A stretch of DNA of 64,000 bases, from contig OZ244806.1 of the NCBI GenBank assembly GCA_965220075.1, positions 1,240,001-1,304,000 of the forward strand, read 5' to 3'. The stretch is from G965220075 sp965220075. GTDB lineage: Bacteria; Chloroflexota; UBA11872. Position 1 is the stretch's first letter, and each line of letters opens with the position of its first letter. Positions 35,040 through 44,479 of this stretch are shown in pieces. Below the pieces are notes generated by a model. That model worked only from the letters and a program-made list of their open reading frames with translations, was not told where the DNA came from and did no database searches. The position numbers and the translations under genes are program-made.

Positions 35040-36215
35040 TCACCACGTAGTAGATCTCTCTGCGTATACGTGGTCGGGCATTGTGTAGCGGATTCCTTCT
35101 TCGTCGAATACCGAAGTCTCGAGCAAAGAGGTGAATCTGGTGAAATTGCTGTTTTGAGAACGTCCCCGAAGCAGCTTGGCCAAGATGTGGCCATAACGCT
35201 GCTGAAGCTTAAACCACCCGACAGCTCCAAAGGACGAATACGCCGGATACATCAGCCGGTCGGCAGTCTCGCTTCCCATAAGACCGCGCGAAAGGCGGTA
35301 CACGTAGCGAGCTAACTTCCGGCGTTCTTCCGGACTAGACATGCCGGCGATCAACGGAGCGGAGTTAACTAGAGAGTGGGCCATCACCACCGATTCGATC
35401 GGAGCATTTGGCTCGCACATCAGGCCTATGTCATACAGTTTCAGGGCTTCTTCTTCATCACGGAAGAGGATCGTCTCGGGGATGCCCATCAGATAACCGG
35501 AATGGCGCCAGACGGCCATAAAGCTTTCGCGCTCTTCGCCACTGTAAACGGCGCCCAAGGTTTTCATGTGTTTCAGCAGCCTTGCTGAAAAAGCGGCAAT
35601 GGAGTAACCCAGATGCGCCGAGCTAATCGGTATACCCCACGCTTCGGTGTCCCAGTCTTCCGAGTTGTTCAGGAGGTGTCTCACTCGTGCGTGAACTATC
35701 CGGATACGGACTGAAAGTTTCCAGCCGTCTCCTTGCCTGTCCAACCCTCCGGGTAGGAATATCTCCATCATGTGACGGTTATTCTGCCCCAGACGTCTGG
35801 TGCCCTGGTCACGCACACGGCCAGTGATGAAGAAGGACTTTGCGATATTCGTCGTAAACCCCTCTATCAGAACACCAGCCACGAATGCCGCCAGTATGAC
35901 CCCCGAATTCCTGTGAAACATGCGGACGGCCGGGGTGAATGCCGAATAGTCGAGCCATTCCGGCGGGGTCTCAGCCTGTTTGAAGAACTCCCGCATCGAG
36001 GCCGGTGCGTCCCGTAGAGCGGCACCATCTTGGCTCTCCATAGCTGCCTGGATGAGTTGCCATGAATTCCTTGAGCCAAGCTCTGCGAGATCTTCCGTCA
36101 TCGCTTCGGCTACTGGATCTCCAATGCGTGTGTGCGCTACGTAATTGGACGCTATCTCGGGGGCGACTTTGCGCGCTTCCTTATAACCTTCGTCGTAGTC
36201 GCTAGGTATATTCAT
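35040..36215 (-). CDS. MpaB/Lcp-like oxygenase (DUF2236)
   Basis: A 391-residue protein of the oxygenase-MpaB/latex-clearing-protein family, which are b-type heme proteins. Indicators are VLIEGFTTNIAKSFFITGRV (hydrophobic heme pocket helix), RIRIVHARVRHLLNN with conserved Arg/His, and GIPISSAHLGYSIAAFS. Lcp cleaves polyisoprene oxidatively; other members act on unknown substrates. It has no signal peptide. It lies just downstream of the MMPL exporter on the same strand with a 55-bp gap, and both have lower GC than the genes around them, so they may have moved together. Confidence 0.8.
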   Translation of the reverse strand: MNIPSDYDEGYKEARKVAPEIASNYVAHTRIGDPVAEAMTEDLAELGSRNSWQLIQAAMESQDGAALRDAPASMREFFKQAETPPEWLDYSAFTPAVRMFHRNSGVILAAFVAGVLIEGFTTNIAKSFFITGRVRDQGTRRLGQNNRHMMEIFLPGGLDRQGDGWKLSVRIRIVHARVRHLLNNSEDWDTEAWGIPISSAHLGYSIAAFSARLLKHMKTLGAVYSGEERESFMAVWRHSGYLMGIPETILFRDEEEALKLYDIGLMCEPNAPIESVVMAHSLVNSAPLIAGMSSPEERRKLARYVYRLSRGLMGSETADRLMYPAYSSFGAVGWFKLQQRYGHILAKLLRGRSQNSNFTRFTSLLETSVFDEEGIRYTMPDHVYAERSTTW

Positions 36216-36270
36216 TTGTGTGTGCGCCTCTGTATCGATCCCAATCCAGACGGCCTGGATTTTTGAAGAT

Positions 36271-38472
36271 TCATGCCTCTTCTGATTCTACTCGTAGATT
36301 GGGAAGCCAATTTAGCCAGGACGGCAGGTACCAATTCCTTCTGCCCAGGACCTCCATGCTGGCTGGAACCAAGACCGATCTTACCAGTGTGGCATCCAGG
36401 AATACCGCTACGGCCAGCCCGAATCCGACCTGCTGATTGATGATAGTCTGCCCCGAGGCGAATCCGCCAAATACCGCGACCATGATAAGGGCGGCGCCAG
36501 TAATCATCCCTCCGGTGGACTGCAGGCCATAGGCGACCGCCTGGGCGTTGTTCCCGGTCTCGTCGTAGCGTTCGCGGATGCGGCTGAGTAGGAACACGTG
36601 GTAGTCCATGGACAGCCCGAAGAGGATGGAGAACAGGAACAGCGGGATCCATGCGTCGATCACCTCGGCGTGCTGAAATCCCAGCAGGTCGGTAGCCACT
36701 CCCCTCTGGAATACCAGCACCAGCAGACCATACGCAGCGCCTACTGAGAGCAGATTCATGATGATGGCTTTGACCGGGATGATTATCGATCGAAAGACCA
36801 GCATCAGTATGATGAAGCTGGAGCCAAGCACAAACGCAAACACGATCGGAGTGAACATATCGACAATACCGAAGAAGTCGGCGGCTTCAGCGGTTACGCC
36901 TCCAACATAGACCTCCGCGGGCACGCCTTCGAACGCTTCGGAAACGTGCACGTCGCGGAGAGTGGCCATCTTGTCGGTCGCCGCTCGGCTGTTGGGCTTT
37001 CCTGGGAACGGAAGCGTCAGCAGCGCGAGGTCGCCCGCCGGGTTGACCTCCTGCAAGGGCGGGATCGGGAAGGCGGTGTCGCCTTCAAGAGACTTCACGA
37101 GACGTGAAATCGCCTGCTGCACCTGGGGACTGTCGATATCTCCATCTACGACGATCTCCGCGGGACTCAGTATCCCGGCGGGACTGACCTCTCCAACTGA
37201 AAACTCCTCTTCGAAGACGATGAACGCCTGCTTGGTATCCGAACTGTCGGGGAAGGTGTTGACGTCGTTAAGTCCGGTTTTGATGCCGAAGTAGAAGGAC
37301 GTCAGGACAATCATGGGAACGCTGATGAGGAGGATGCTCACGATGGGGTAGCGCGTTACGGCGCGGGTAATAGTCACCCAGAATCCATGCCCCGTGGGTT
37401 GGGAACTCTTAAGTGAGAATCTGGAGACGAAAGGAATGGACAGGAAGTCTACCCTGGGACCGAGCAGCGCGAGCACGGCGGGCAATAGTGTGAGGCTTGC
37501 GGCCAAGGCGGCGATGACCACCAGGACGGCCCCCAACCCTAGCGACTGGAAGAACGATACCGGAACGATGAGCATTCCAATAAGGGCCACCACTACGGTA
37601 GTGCCGCTGAATAGCACCGTGCGGCCTGCCGTATCACCTGTTTTGGAGACAGCCTCGTACTTGTCAAGACCGCGGCTCATCTCTTCCCTGAAGCGAGACA
37701 CGATCAGCAGCGAGTAGTCGATGCCCACCGCGAGGCCGATCATCGTGATAATCATTGTTATGAAGAAGATGAGCTCGAAGGCCTGGCCGATCACCCCCAC
37801 GGCCGCAAGCGCCAGGGCGATGGCGACGATGGCCATCCCCAACGGCAGCAGGGTGGCGACCACAGCGCCAAAAAGCACCAGCAGGATGATCAGCGCTATG
37901 GGGACGCCGAAGCGTTCGCCCGTCTCCAAGTCTTCCGCGCTCATCTCGTTGTTCTCGAAGGCTACGCTGGCGTCTCCGCCTATGAGCACGCGAAAGTCGT
38001 CCGCTTCGTCGGCTTCCCGGACAATGTGAACTACATCCTCGACGTTCTCCGTGGCCTCCTGCGAACTGCCGGCCAGGACGAAGTTCATTATGGTGGTCCT
38101 GCGGTCCGGGGATACCGAAACCGGATTGTTCGTCAGGTAGTAGTGCAGTCCCAACTGCACCGTGTCAGGCCCCAGCGCCATGATCTGGTCATGGACCGAT
38201 TCGACCTTTTCTCGGAACTCAGGATCATCGACAGTCTGAGACGGCGACTGAACGATGACCAGTTCGGCCAGCGGCTTGGGCCCTCGCAACCTGTCTTCGA
38301 GCAAGGCGGCTGCGCGCTCGGACTCGTATATGCCGGCCAGCCGGAAGTCGGTGGTCGTGGCGCTAGCCAGTAGATTCTGGATGAGCGCGAGTGCGATGAC
38401 GACCAGCACGATCCATACACCGATGGTTACCCACGGCCTTCGCGCACTGACTCGGGCCAGGAATCCAGTCAA
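36271..38472 (-). CDS. MMPL-family RND transporter
   Basis: A 733-residue membrane exporter with twelve predicted helices in two sets of six. The first follows a periplasmic loop (residues 35-190) and contains TMIGLAVGIDYSLLIVSRFREEM. The second contains LFSILFGLSMDYHVFLLSRIRERY, the matching repeat. Asp/Tyr pairs (GIDYS and SMDYH) are the proton-relay positions of MMPL proteins. The family moves lipids or hydrophobic compounds across the membrane. It runs toward the MpaB-like gene; the pair could handle a hydrophobic substrate, but that is inference. Confidence 0.92.
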   Translation of the reverse strand: MTGFLARVSARRPWVTIGVWIVLVVIALALIQNLLASATTTDFRLAGIYESERAAALLEDRLRGPKPLAELVIVQSPSQTVDDPEFREKVESVHDQIMALGPDTVQLGLHYYLTNNPVSVSPDRRTTIMNFVLAGSSQEATENVEDVVHIVREADEADDFRVLIGGDASVAFENNEMSAEDLETGERFGVPIALIILLVLFGAVVATLLPLGMAIVAIALALAAVGVIGQAFELIFFITMIITMIGLAVGIDYSLLIVSRFREEMSRGLDKYEAVSKTGDTAGRTVLFSGTTVVVALIGMLIVPVSFFQSLGLGAVLVVIAALAASLTLLPAVLALLGPRVDFLSIPFVSRFSLKSSQPTGHGFWVTITRAVTRYPIVSILLISVPMIVLTSFYFGIKTGLNDVNTFPDSSDTKQAFIVFEEEFSVGEVSPAGILSPAEIVVDGDIDSPQVQQAISRLVKSLEGDTAFPIPPLQEVNPAGDLALLTLPFPGKPNSRAATDKMATLRDVHVSEAFEGVPAEVYVGGVTAEAADFFGIVDMFTPIVFAFVLGSSFIILMLVFRSIIIPVKAIIMNLLSVGAAYGLLVLVFQRGVATDLLGFQHAEVIDAWIPLFLFSILFGLSMDYHVFLLSRIRERYDETGNNAQAVAYGLQSTGGMITGAALIMVAVFGGFASGQTIINQQVGFGLAVAVFLDATLVRSVLVPASMEVLGRRNWYLPSWLNWLPNLRVESEEA

Positions 38473-38884
38473 GGAAGAAGTTCCTTCATGCCAGCCCCGC
38501 CGCGAAGCGCGGGAAAAGCTCCCCGCCTAAGCAGAAAAACCCCAATGGACCGCTCGCGCGCATTCTGCCATCGGCTATGTGAGTCGGGCAACCGCTTCGG
38601 CTCTGCGGCGCCGCCGCCCAGCAGCGCGGTCGGCTTAGGGGCGTGAGGCGGATTCGGCTCTCTCGGAGCCGCTCGGTTGGTACCTACACCTAAGAAGAGG
38701 TGTGATCGGTCTTCCTGCCCGGCGGCTGGTGTTGTTGACTTGGGTGCCCGTGGTTCCGGTGTGTAGCCTGGCCGAGGTATTCGTCCCGGCCGTCCCGTTC
38801 CAGGCCGTGGGTAGCGCCAGTGCCCGAGCGGTGGAGACGCGCCGCGACGCCGCCGATAAGGCCGGCTCCGCACCGAAGTGAACC
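38473..38884. other. Divergent intergenic region between MMPL and pcrA
   Basis: About 410 bp separate two divergent genes. Open frames here are short and biased to Arg/Pro. I see no repeat from the REP family and no RNA gene. It presumably carries the promoters of both flanking genes. Confidence 0.5.
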
Positions 38885-41191
38885 GTGTGGAGAGGTCGAC
38901 TCGTGATTGCTGGTGTCGCGCCCGATAGCGTCCGGCGGGGGCGCTGCCTAGAATCGGGCGTGACCGTTCACCTTCCCTCGTCCGGACCGCGTCTGCGTCA
39001 GCCGTTCGACCTTTCAGAGCTCAACCCCGAGCAGCTGGCCGCGGTGCGTCACCTCGAAGGCCCGCTGCTCGTGTTCGCGGGCGCCGGGTCGGGCAAGACC
39101 CGCGTCATCACGCACCGCGTCGCCAATCTGGTGGCGAGTGGGGTGGCGCCTTGGAACATTCTGGCCGTCACCTTCACCAACAAGGCGGCCGACGAGATGC
39201 GCGAGCGCATCGTCAAGCTGGTCGGCCACGCCGCCGGCGGCATCAACGTGGGAACCTTCCACGGTCAGTGTCTGCGCATCCTGCGGCGCGACATTCACCG
39301 GCTGGACTGGGAACCGGCTTTCACGATCTACGACGCCACCGACCAGCTGCGCGCGGTCAAGCAGTCGATGAGCGACCTCGATATCCCGCTCAACTCCGTC
39401 TCGCCTTTAGCCATCCGCAACGAGATCTCGCGCGCCAAGGACGAGCTGGCCAGTCCCTATGAGTACGCCGAGCGGTCGGAGGGCAACTTTCAGGAGCTCA
39501 CGGCCAAGGTCTACCACCGCTACCAGGTGATCCTGCGCAACGCGGGGGCGGTGGACTTTGGCGACATGATCGCTTTCACCGTGCGTATCTTGCGCGAGCA
39601 TCCCGAGGCGCGCGCCTACTACCAGGACCGCTTCCGCTTCGTGCTGGTTGACGAATACCAGGACACCAACCGGGCGCAGTACTACTTCGTGCGGGAGCTG
39701 GTCGGCGCCCACCACAATCTGTGCGTGGTGGGTGATGACGACCAGAGCATCTACTCATGGCGCGGGGCCGATGTGCGCAACATCCTTGACTTTGAGCAGC
39801 AGTTCGCAAGCGCCGCCGTCGTGCGCCTGGAGCGCAACTACCGCTCGACCAAGAGAGTGCTGGCCGCCTCCAATGCCTTGGTTTCACGACTGGCGACGCG
39901 CGCACCCAAGAAGCTGTGGACCGAGCGCGACGAGGGTCCCCCCATCAACGTCATCGAGGCCTTCGACGAGGACGATGAAGCGCAGCAAGTCCTGCAGGCG
40001 CTGCGCCAGTTGAAGGAGACGCACGGCTTGCCCCGCGACGAAATCGCGGTGATGTATCGCACCAACGCGCAGTCCCGCTCGTTCGAGGAGCTCTTCGTGC
40101 GATTGGGCGTGCCCTATCAGCTCATTGGCGCCACCGAGTTCTACGGGCGTAAAGAGGTACGCGACGTGCTCGCCTACCTGCGCGCGGTCGCCAATCCCCG
40201 CGACTTGGTGAGTTTCGAGCGAATCGCCAACGTCCCGCGCCGCGGACTTGGCGCGGTTTCGCTCAAGAAGCTGCGCGAGTGGTCGGAGCGGACCGGCCGC
40301 GCCCCGGGCGAGATGACGCGCTGGATCGCCCGCCAAGCCGACCATCCGGAGGGCGATCTATCCGCGGCGCCGTTCAGCACCCGACCTCTGCGCGTCCTGC
40401 GCGACCTTGGGCGGCTGTTGCTCAGGCTGGACGGACTCGCGGCCGAGCTGCCGGTGAGCAAGCTCATCACCGCGTTGGTACAAGAATCAGGCTACGACGA
40501 GGTCCTCGACAGCGATCCGGAGAAGCCTGAAGAGCGCTGGGAGAACGTGGTCGAGCTGGCCACCGCGGCGTCCAAGTACGACTCCCTTGGCCCGCGCGAG
40601 GGCGTGTTCCGCTATCTGAGCGAAGCCGCGCTCGTGTCGGAAACGGACAACCTCACCCATGGGGTCGATGCGGTTACCCTGCTCACCTTTCACGCCGCCA
40701 AGGGCCTGGAGTTCGGCGCCGTGTTCATGGTCGGCATGGAGGAAGAGCTGTTTCCGCACATCCGCTCCTACGAAGACCCGCAGCAGATGGAAGAGGAGCG
40801 CCGGCTCGCCTACGTGGGCGTCACGCGCGCGAAGGACCACCTATTCCTTTCATACACGCGGCATCGCAGCGGCTGGGGCGCCCCGGTGCGCTTCCCGTCG
40901 CGGTTCCTGCAAGACATCCCGAGTGACCTGCTCTGCTACAAGCGGCAGCTCGACGCCCAGCCGGGCATGCCATCGGTCGGCCTTGCTGCCCTTACTACGC
41001 CCGACGCAACGCCGCCGCCCGCCGAACGCGCGTTTCGTGATGGTCAGCGCGTGCGTCACCCCACGTTCGGCGACGGTCTCGTCGTGGCTGGCAAGCTGAC
41101 CGCCAACGATGAGGAGATCACCGTCATGTTCGAATCGGCCGGACTCAAGCGCCTGGCCGTGAGCTTCGCCAGGCTCGAGGCGCTCAACTGA
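38885..41191 (+). CDS. pcrA: ATP-dependent 3'-5' DNA helicase, UvrD/PcrA type
   Basis: A superfamily 1A helicase of up to 768 residues. The motifs run in order: Q motif LNPEQLAAV, Walker A AGAGSGKT, motif II VDEYQDTNRAQ, motif III GDDDQSIYSWRGA, motif IV ERNYRST, motif V TFHAAKGLEFGAVF and motif VI EERRLAYVGVTRAKD. The C-terminus (GQRVRHPTFGDGLV) is the PcrA-type tail known to bind RNA polymerase. It acts in nucleotide excision repair and replication restart. The start is uncertain: GTG at 38885 or at 38960, neither with a good ribosome site. It leads a tight cluster with the HAD, ligase and NYN genes. Confidence 0.93.
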   Translation: MWRGRLVIAGVAPDSVRRGRCLESGVTVHLPSSGPRLRQPFDLSELNPEQLAAVRHLEGPLLVFAGAGSGKTRVITHRVANLVASGVAPWNILAVTFTNKAADEMRERIVKLVGHAAGGINVGTFHGQCLRILRRDIHRLDWEPAFTIYDATDQLRAVKQSMSDLDIPLNSVSPLAIRNEISRAKDELASPYEYAERSEGNFQELTAKVYHRYQVILRNAGAVDFGDMIAFTVRILREHPEARAYYQDRFRFVLVDEYQDTNRAQYYFVRELVGAHHNLCVVGDDDQSIYSWRGADVRNILDFEQQFASAAVVRLERNYRSTKRVLAASNALVSRLATRAPKKLWTERDEGPPINVIEAFDEDDEAQQVLQALRQLKETHGLPRDEIAVMYRTNAQSRSFEELFVRLGVPYQLIGATEFYGRKEVRDVLAYLRAVANPRDLVSFERIANVPRRGLGAVSLKKLREWSERTGRAPGEMTRWIARQADHPEGDLSAAPFSTRPLRVLRDLGRLLLRLDGLAAELPVSKLITALVQESGYDEVLDSDPEKPEERWENVVELATAASKYDSLGPREGVFRYLSEAALVSETDNLTHGVDAVTLLTFHAAKGLEFGAVFMVGMEEELFPHIRSYEDPQQMEEERRLAYVGVTRAKDHLFLSYTRHRSGWGAPVRFPSRFLQDIPSDLLCYKRQLDAQPGMPSVGLAALTTPDATPPPAERAFRDGQRVRHPTFGDGLVVAGKLTANDEEITVMFESAGLKRLAVSFARLEALN

Positions 41192-41880
41192 CCGCGCCAA
41201 TCCCCCGCTGGGCGTTCATCTTCGATTTTGACGGCACCGTTTCACCCGTCGACGTGGGCAACCGCATCTGCGCGGCCTTGGGATCACCGGCCTGGCGCGA
41301 GATCGATGAGCGCTGGGCCCGCGGCGAGATTCCCACCAGCGAGTGTGCGCGGCAGCAGTTTGCGCTCGTGCGCGCGGGCGCCGCCGAGGTCGACGCGCTG
41401 GTGGATGACCTCCGCATCGACCCTGCCTTTCCCGCGCTGGCTGCCGAGTTGCGCGCGATCGGGGTCGAGGTCGAGATCGCCAGCGATGGATTCGACTACT
41501 ACATAGCGCGCATGCTCGCCGCCGCGGGCGTGGCCGACACTCCTTATATAGCCAACCACATGGGGTTCCGCGACGGCGCGATCCAGCTCGACTTCCCGCA
41601 TGAGGGCGAGGGCTGCGGACACTGCGGGACCTGCAAGGGCGCGGCGGTGCGGCGCGCCCACCAGCGCGGCCGCCGCGTGGCCTACGTGGGCGACGGACTC
41701 TCCGACATCTGCGCCGCCGAAGTTGCCGACGTGCTCTTCGCGAAAGGAAAGCTGGCCGCCCACTGCGATACCCGCGGTCTGACCTACCATCCTTTCGACT
41801 CCATGAGCGACGTGCGGGCCTGGGTCGGCCGGCGCTTCGCACTCACTACCAGTCAGCCGGAAGCGGAGGCAGCGTCATAA
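41188..41880 (+). CDS. HAD-IB phosphatase, MtnX-like, probable CTG start
   Basis: The catalytic motif FIFDFDGTVSPVD lies before the first ordinary start codon in this frame (GTG 41254), so translation must begin earlier. The only suitable codon is CTG at 41188, which overlaps the pcrA stop (CTGA) and has CGAGG seven bases upstream. From there the 230-residue protein has motif II EIASDGFDYY, the EGCGHCGTCKG loop seen in MtnX-like phosphatases, and motif III/IV VAYVGDGLSDICAA. MtnX acts in methionine salvage; other members use different phosphomonoesters. No other methionine-salvage genes are near. Confidence 0.82.
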   Translation: MTAPIPRWAFIFDFDGTVSPVDVGNRICAALGSPAWREIDERWARGEIPTSECARQQFALVRAGAAEVDALVDDLRIDPAFPALAAELRAIGVEVEIASDGFDYYIARMLAAAGVADTPYIANHMGFRDGAIQLDFPHEGEGCGHCGTCKGAAVRRAHQRGRRVAYVGDGLSDICAAEVADVLFAKGKLAAHCDTRGLTYHPFDSMSDVRAWVGRRFALTTSQPEAEAAS

Positions 41881-43607
41881 CCTTCCGCGAGTTGGCGGGC
41901 TTCTTCGAGCGGCTGGAGCAGACGCCCGCTCGCAACGCCATGATCGAGATCCTGGCCGAGCTCTACGGGGAGGTCGACGCGGACGAGTCCGGCCAGGTGA
42001 CGTATTTGCTGCAGGGACGCCTGGCCCCGACCTTCGTCGATCTCGAGTTCGGCCTGGGCGACCGCCTCCTGCTGGCGGCCATCGCGCAGGCGTTCGGGTT
42101 GGAACGCGACGCCGTGGAGGCAAATTTCCGCGCGAGCGGCGACCTCGGTGAGACCGCCGCCGGGCTGACCAGCGGCGTGGGCGTCGGCCTCACCGTGGGA
42201 GACGTGTTCGCGCGTCTCCGCGAGGTGGCCGTCGCGGAGGGTGAGGGCTCGCAGGAACGCAAGGTGAGCGGCATGGCCCGGCTGCTGGCCGACCTCGATC
42301 CGCTCTCCAACCGCTTTATCCCACGCATCCCGCTGGAGCGTCTCCGGCTGGGAGTGGGTGACCCCACCGTCATGGACGGGCTCTCCTTTGCCAAGGTCGG
42401 CGACAAGTCGCAGCGCGCCCAGATAGAGCGCATGTACAACCTCACCAGCGACCTCGGGCTGGTGGCGCGCACCTACGCCGCCGGCGGGGCCGCCGCAATA
42501 TCCGAGGCGCGCGTGCGCGTGGGCAGTCCCGTGCGCATGGCGCAGGCCGAGCGCATGTCCAGCGGCGCCGAGATCATCGCCAAGATCGGCCGCGCCGCCG
42601 TCGAGCCCAAGCTGGACGGATTCCGCGTGCAGATCCATAAGACCGAAGAGCGCGTGTCCGTCTTCAGCCGCAACCTCGAGGACATGACGGGCATGTTCCC
42701 GGATATCGCTGCCGCGACGCGCGCGCGAGTCAGGCCGCCGCGAGCGATCTTCGAGGGTGAGGCCATGGGAGTCGACCCGGACTCCGGCGAGTTCCGTCCC
42801 TTCCAGGAGACTATGTCGCGCCGCCGCAAGCACGACATCGATCAAGCCGCGCAGGCCATCCCGCTCGAGGTGCACGCCTTCGACCTTCTATACGACGGCC
42901 AAGACGTCACCGAGCTTCCATTCACCGAGCGCCGCGAGCGCTTGGAGAAGATCATCGAGCCCGGCGGCGGCCTCCAGCTCTCCGAGCTGCTCTTGACCGA
43001 GGACCCCGACGAGATCGAGACCTTCTTCGCGCAGAAGGTCGAGGCCGGCCTGGAGGGAGTCATGGCCAAGCGTCTGGACTCGCCCTACCAGGCCGGCAAG
43101 CGCAACTTCAACTGGATCAAGTTCAAACGCAGCTACTCGTCGGCGCTCAACGACACGCTGGACTGCGTGCTGATCGGCTACTGGCGCGGCCAGGGCAAGC
43201 GCGCCGCCTGGGGCATCGGCGCCCTGCTCAGCGCTGTCTGGGACGCCGACGAGCAGGTCTTCAAGTCCATCGCGCGCATCGGCACCGGCTACTCCGACGA
43301 GGAGTGGACGCGCATACGTGAGCTGCTCGACGAGAGCGCGGTCCCCGAGTGCCCCGCGGAGGTCGTCTCCGGCGTCGTGCCGGACGTGTGGACCGAGCCC
43401 AGGATCGTGGTGGAGGTGCTGGCCGACGAGCTTACGCGCAGCCCCATGCACGCCGCCGGCCGCACCGACAACGAGCCCGGCCTGGCCCTGCGCTTTCCGC
43501 GCGTCATTGGCTTCATCCGCGAAGACAAACAGCCCTCCGACGCCACCACCGTGGCCGAAGCCCGTGATATGTTCGCCAACCAGGGCGCGAAGCCCGATAC
43601 CAAATAG
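41877..43607 (+). CDS. ATP-dependent DNA ligase (archaeal/LigB type), possible ATA start
   Basis: The 571-residue body begins at TTG 41892, but the family usually starts a few residues earlier (TFRELAGFFERLE). An ATA at 41877 in frame overlaps the HAD stop (ATAA) and stands seven bases after GGAGG, so it is the more likely start. The adenylation lysine lies in VEPKLDGFRVQIH. Later motifs are RAIFEGEAMGVD (III), EGVMAKRLDSPYQAGKRNFNWIKFKRSY (IV-V) and the C-terminal OB domain. An N-terminal DNA-binding domain (1-190) is present. It seals nicks using ATP; NAD-dependent LigA is presumably elsewhere. The pcrA-HAD-ligase order suggests a repair operon. Confidence 0.92.
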   Translation: MTFRELAGFFERLEQTPARNAMIEILAELYGEVDADESGQVTYLLQGRLAPTFVDLEFGLGDRLLLAAIAQAFGLERDAVEANFRASGDLGETAAGLTSGVGVGLTVGDVFARLREVAVAEGEGSQERKVSGMARLLADLDPLSNRFIPRIPLERLRLGVGDPTVMDGLSFAKVGDKSQRAQIERMYNLTSDLGLVARTYAAGGAAAISEARVRVGSPVRMAQAERMSSGAEIIAKIGRAAVEPKLDGFRVQIHKTEERVSVFSRNLEDMTGMFPDIAAATRARVRPPRAIFEGEAMGVDPDSGEFRPFQETMSRRRKHDIDQAAQAIPLEVHAFDLLYDGQDVTELPFTERRERLEKIIEPGGGLQLSELLLTEDPDEIETFFAQKVEAGLEGVMAKRLDSPYQAGKRNFNWIKFKRSYSSALNDTLDCVLIGYWRGQGKRAAWGIGALLSAVWDADEQVFKSIARIGTGYSDEEWTRIRELLDESAVPECPAEVVSGVVPDVWTEPRIVVEVLADELTRSPMHAAGRTDNEPGLALRFPRVIGFIREDKQPSDATTVAEARDMFANQGAKPDTK

Positions 43608-43648
43608 GACGTTCGACATCCTCGCCAGGTACCTGGAGCGGCTTCGGC

Positions 43649-44275
43649 ATGGGTAGCGTTTTCATCTACTGGGACAACTCCAACATCTTTCATGAGGCGC
43701 AGCGTCTTGCCGCGGCGCGAAGCGGAGGTCCTGACGCCCGCTACCGGGTGCGCATCAACTTCGACAATATGCTGCGCCTGGCGCATGCCGACCGGCCGAT
43801 GGAACGCGCGGTTGCCGTGGGGTCCATCCCGCCGGAAATGCGCCAGCTGTGGAACCGCATGGAAAGCAGTGGGGTGGAGGTGCGGCTGTTCGACCGCGGT
43901 AACCCTGGCCGCGGCGAACAGGAAATGCCTGACCAGATGTTGCAGCTGCGCATGCTGGAGGACGCCCTGGATTACAACGGCAACCCCGGCATAGTGGTGT
44001 TGCTGACAGGCGACGGCGCGGGATACCTGGACGGCGCCGGTTTCCACCGCACGCTGGAGCGCATGCACAACCGTGACTGGCGGGTGGAAATCCTGTCATG
44101 GGCGCATGCCTGCAATCAGCGCATGCGCGGCTGGGCCGAACGGAACGGCGTGTTCGTGGCGCTGGACGATTTCTACGAGGCGATCACCTTCATGGAGCCG
44201 TCCAAGCCAGGGTTCGAGCTGGCGTTCGGGCGCGAATCCGCAGAACTGGATCTGTCGCGGCGTCGGACGGCCTGA
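43649..44275 (+). CDS. NYN-domain (LabA/PIN-like) protein
   Basis: A 208-residue protein with the NYN fold: YWDNSNIFHEAQRL at residues 7-20 provides the first Asp, and IVVLLTGDGAGYLDGAGFHRTLER near residues 114-137 provides a second acidic site; a further Asp lies in the loop around DQMLQLRMLEDALDY. The family are metal-dependent RNases or RNA-binding proteins. The start ATG has GGAG ten bases before it. It follows the ligase by 41 bp on the same strand and closes the repair-like cluster. It ends just before the REP/IS cluster on the right. Confidence 0.85.
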   Translation: MGSVFIYWDNSNIFHEAQRLAAARSGGPDARYRVRINFDNMLRLAHADRPMERAVAVGSIPPEMRQLWNRMESSGVEVRLFDRGNPGRGEQEMPDQMLQLRMLEDALDYNGNPGIVVLLTGDGAGYLDGAGFHRTLERMHNRDWRVEILSWAHACNQRMRGWAERNGVFVALDDFYEAITFMEPSKPGFELAFGRESAELDLSRRRTA

Positions 44276-44290
44276 TGAAAAACGCCCGGT

Positions 44291-44318
44291 GCTACCCCGA
44301 CCTTTAGGTCGGGGTAGC
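44291..44318. repeat. REP palindrome with extended 13-bp stem
   Basis: GCTACCCCGACCT and AGGTCGGGGTAGC pair perfectly around TT. The inner 18 bp match the common REP palindrome. It stands 16 bp after the NYN stop codon and could also act as a terminator. Confidence 0.85.
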
Positions 44319-44329
44319 ACCGACGCGCA

Positions 44330-44460
44330 GGCGCGTGCGATCGGGTTCGTGGTCATGCTCGACCATGTACGTCCGCTTGGGGACACGCGGGTTTCAGAGC
44401 TGATAACCCGCTTCAAGTGGAACGCGGGCGAGTTGATCCGCGAGCGGCGCGGGGCTCGAA
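44330..44460 (+). pseudogene. RAYT transposase fragment
   Basis: About 130 bp match the middle of the RAYT remnant at 16500-16660, for example GGGTTCGTGGTCATG and CGCTTGGGGACACGCGGGTT, and encode RVAELITRFKWNAGE-like sequence. The remainder of the gene is missing. It is flanked by REP palindromes in opposite orientation. Confidence 0.75.
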
Positions 44461-44461
44461 T

Positions 44462-44479
44462 CCCGACCTGAAGGTCGGG
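44462..44479. repeat. REP palindrome
   Basis: CCCGACCTGAAGGTCGGG, orientation opposite to that at 44291, followed by CCAC. Together the two palindromes bracket the RAYT fragment. Confidence 0.85.

Noticed and set aside
34261..35088. Plus-strand frame (275 aa) in the gene-poor kilobase
   Set aside because: Low-complexity, Cys/Arg/Ser-rich translation, no ribosome site, and overlap with the end of the MpaB-like gene.
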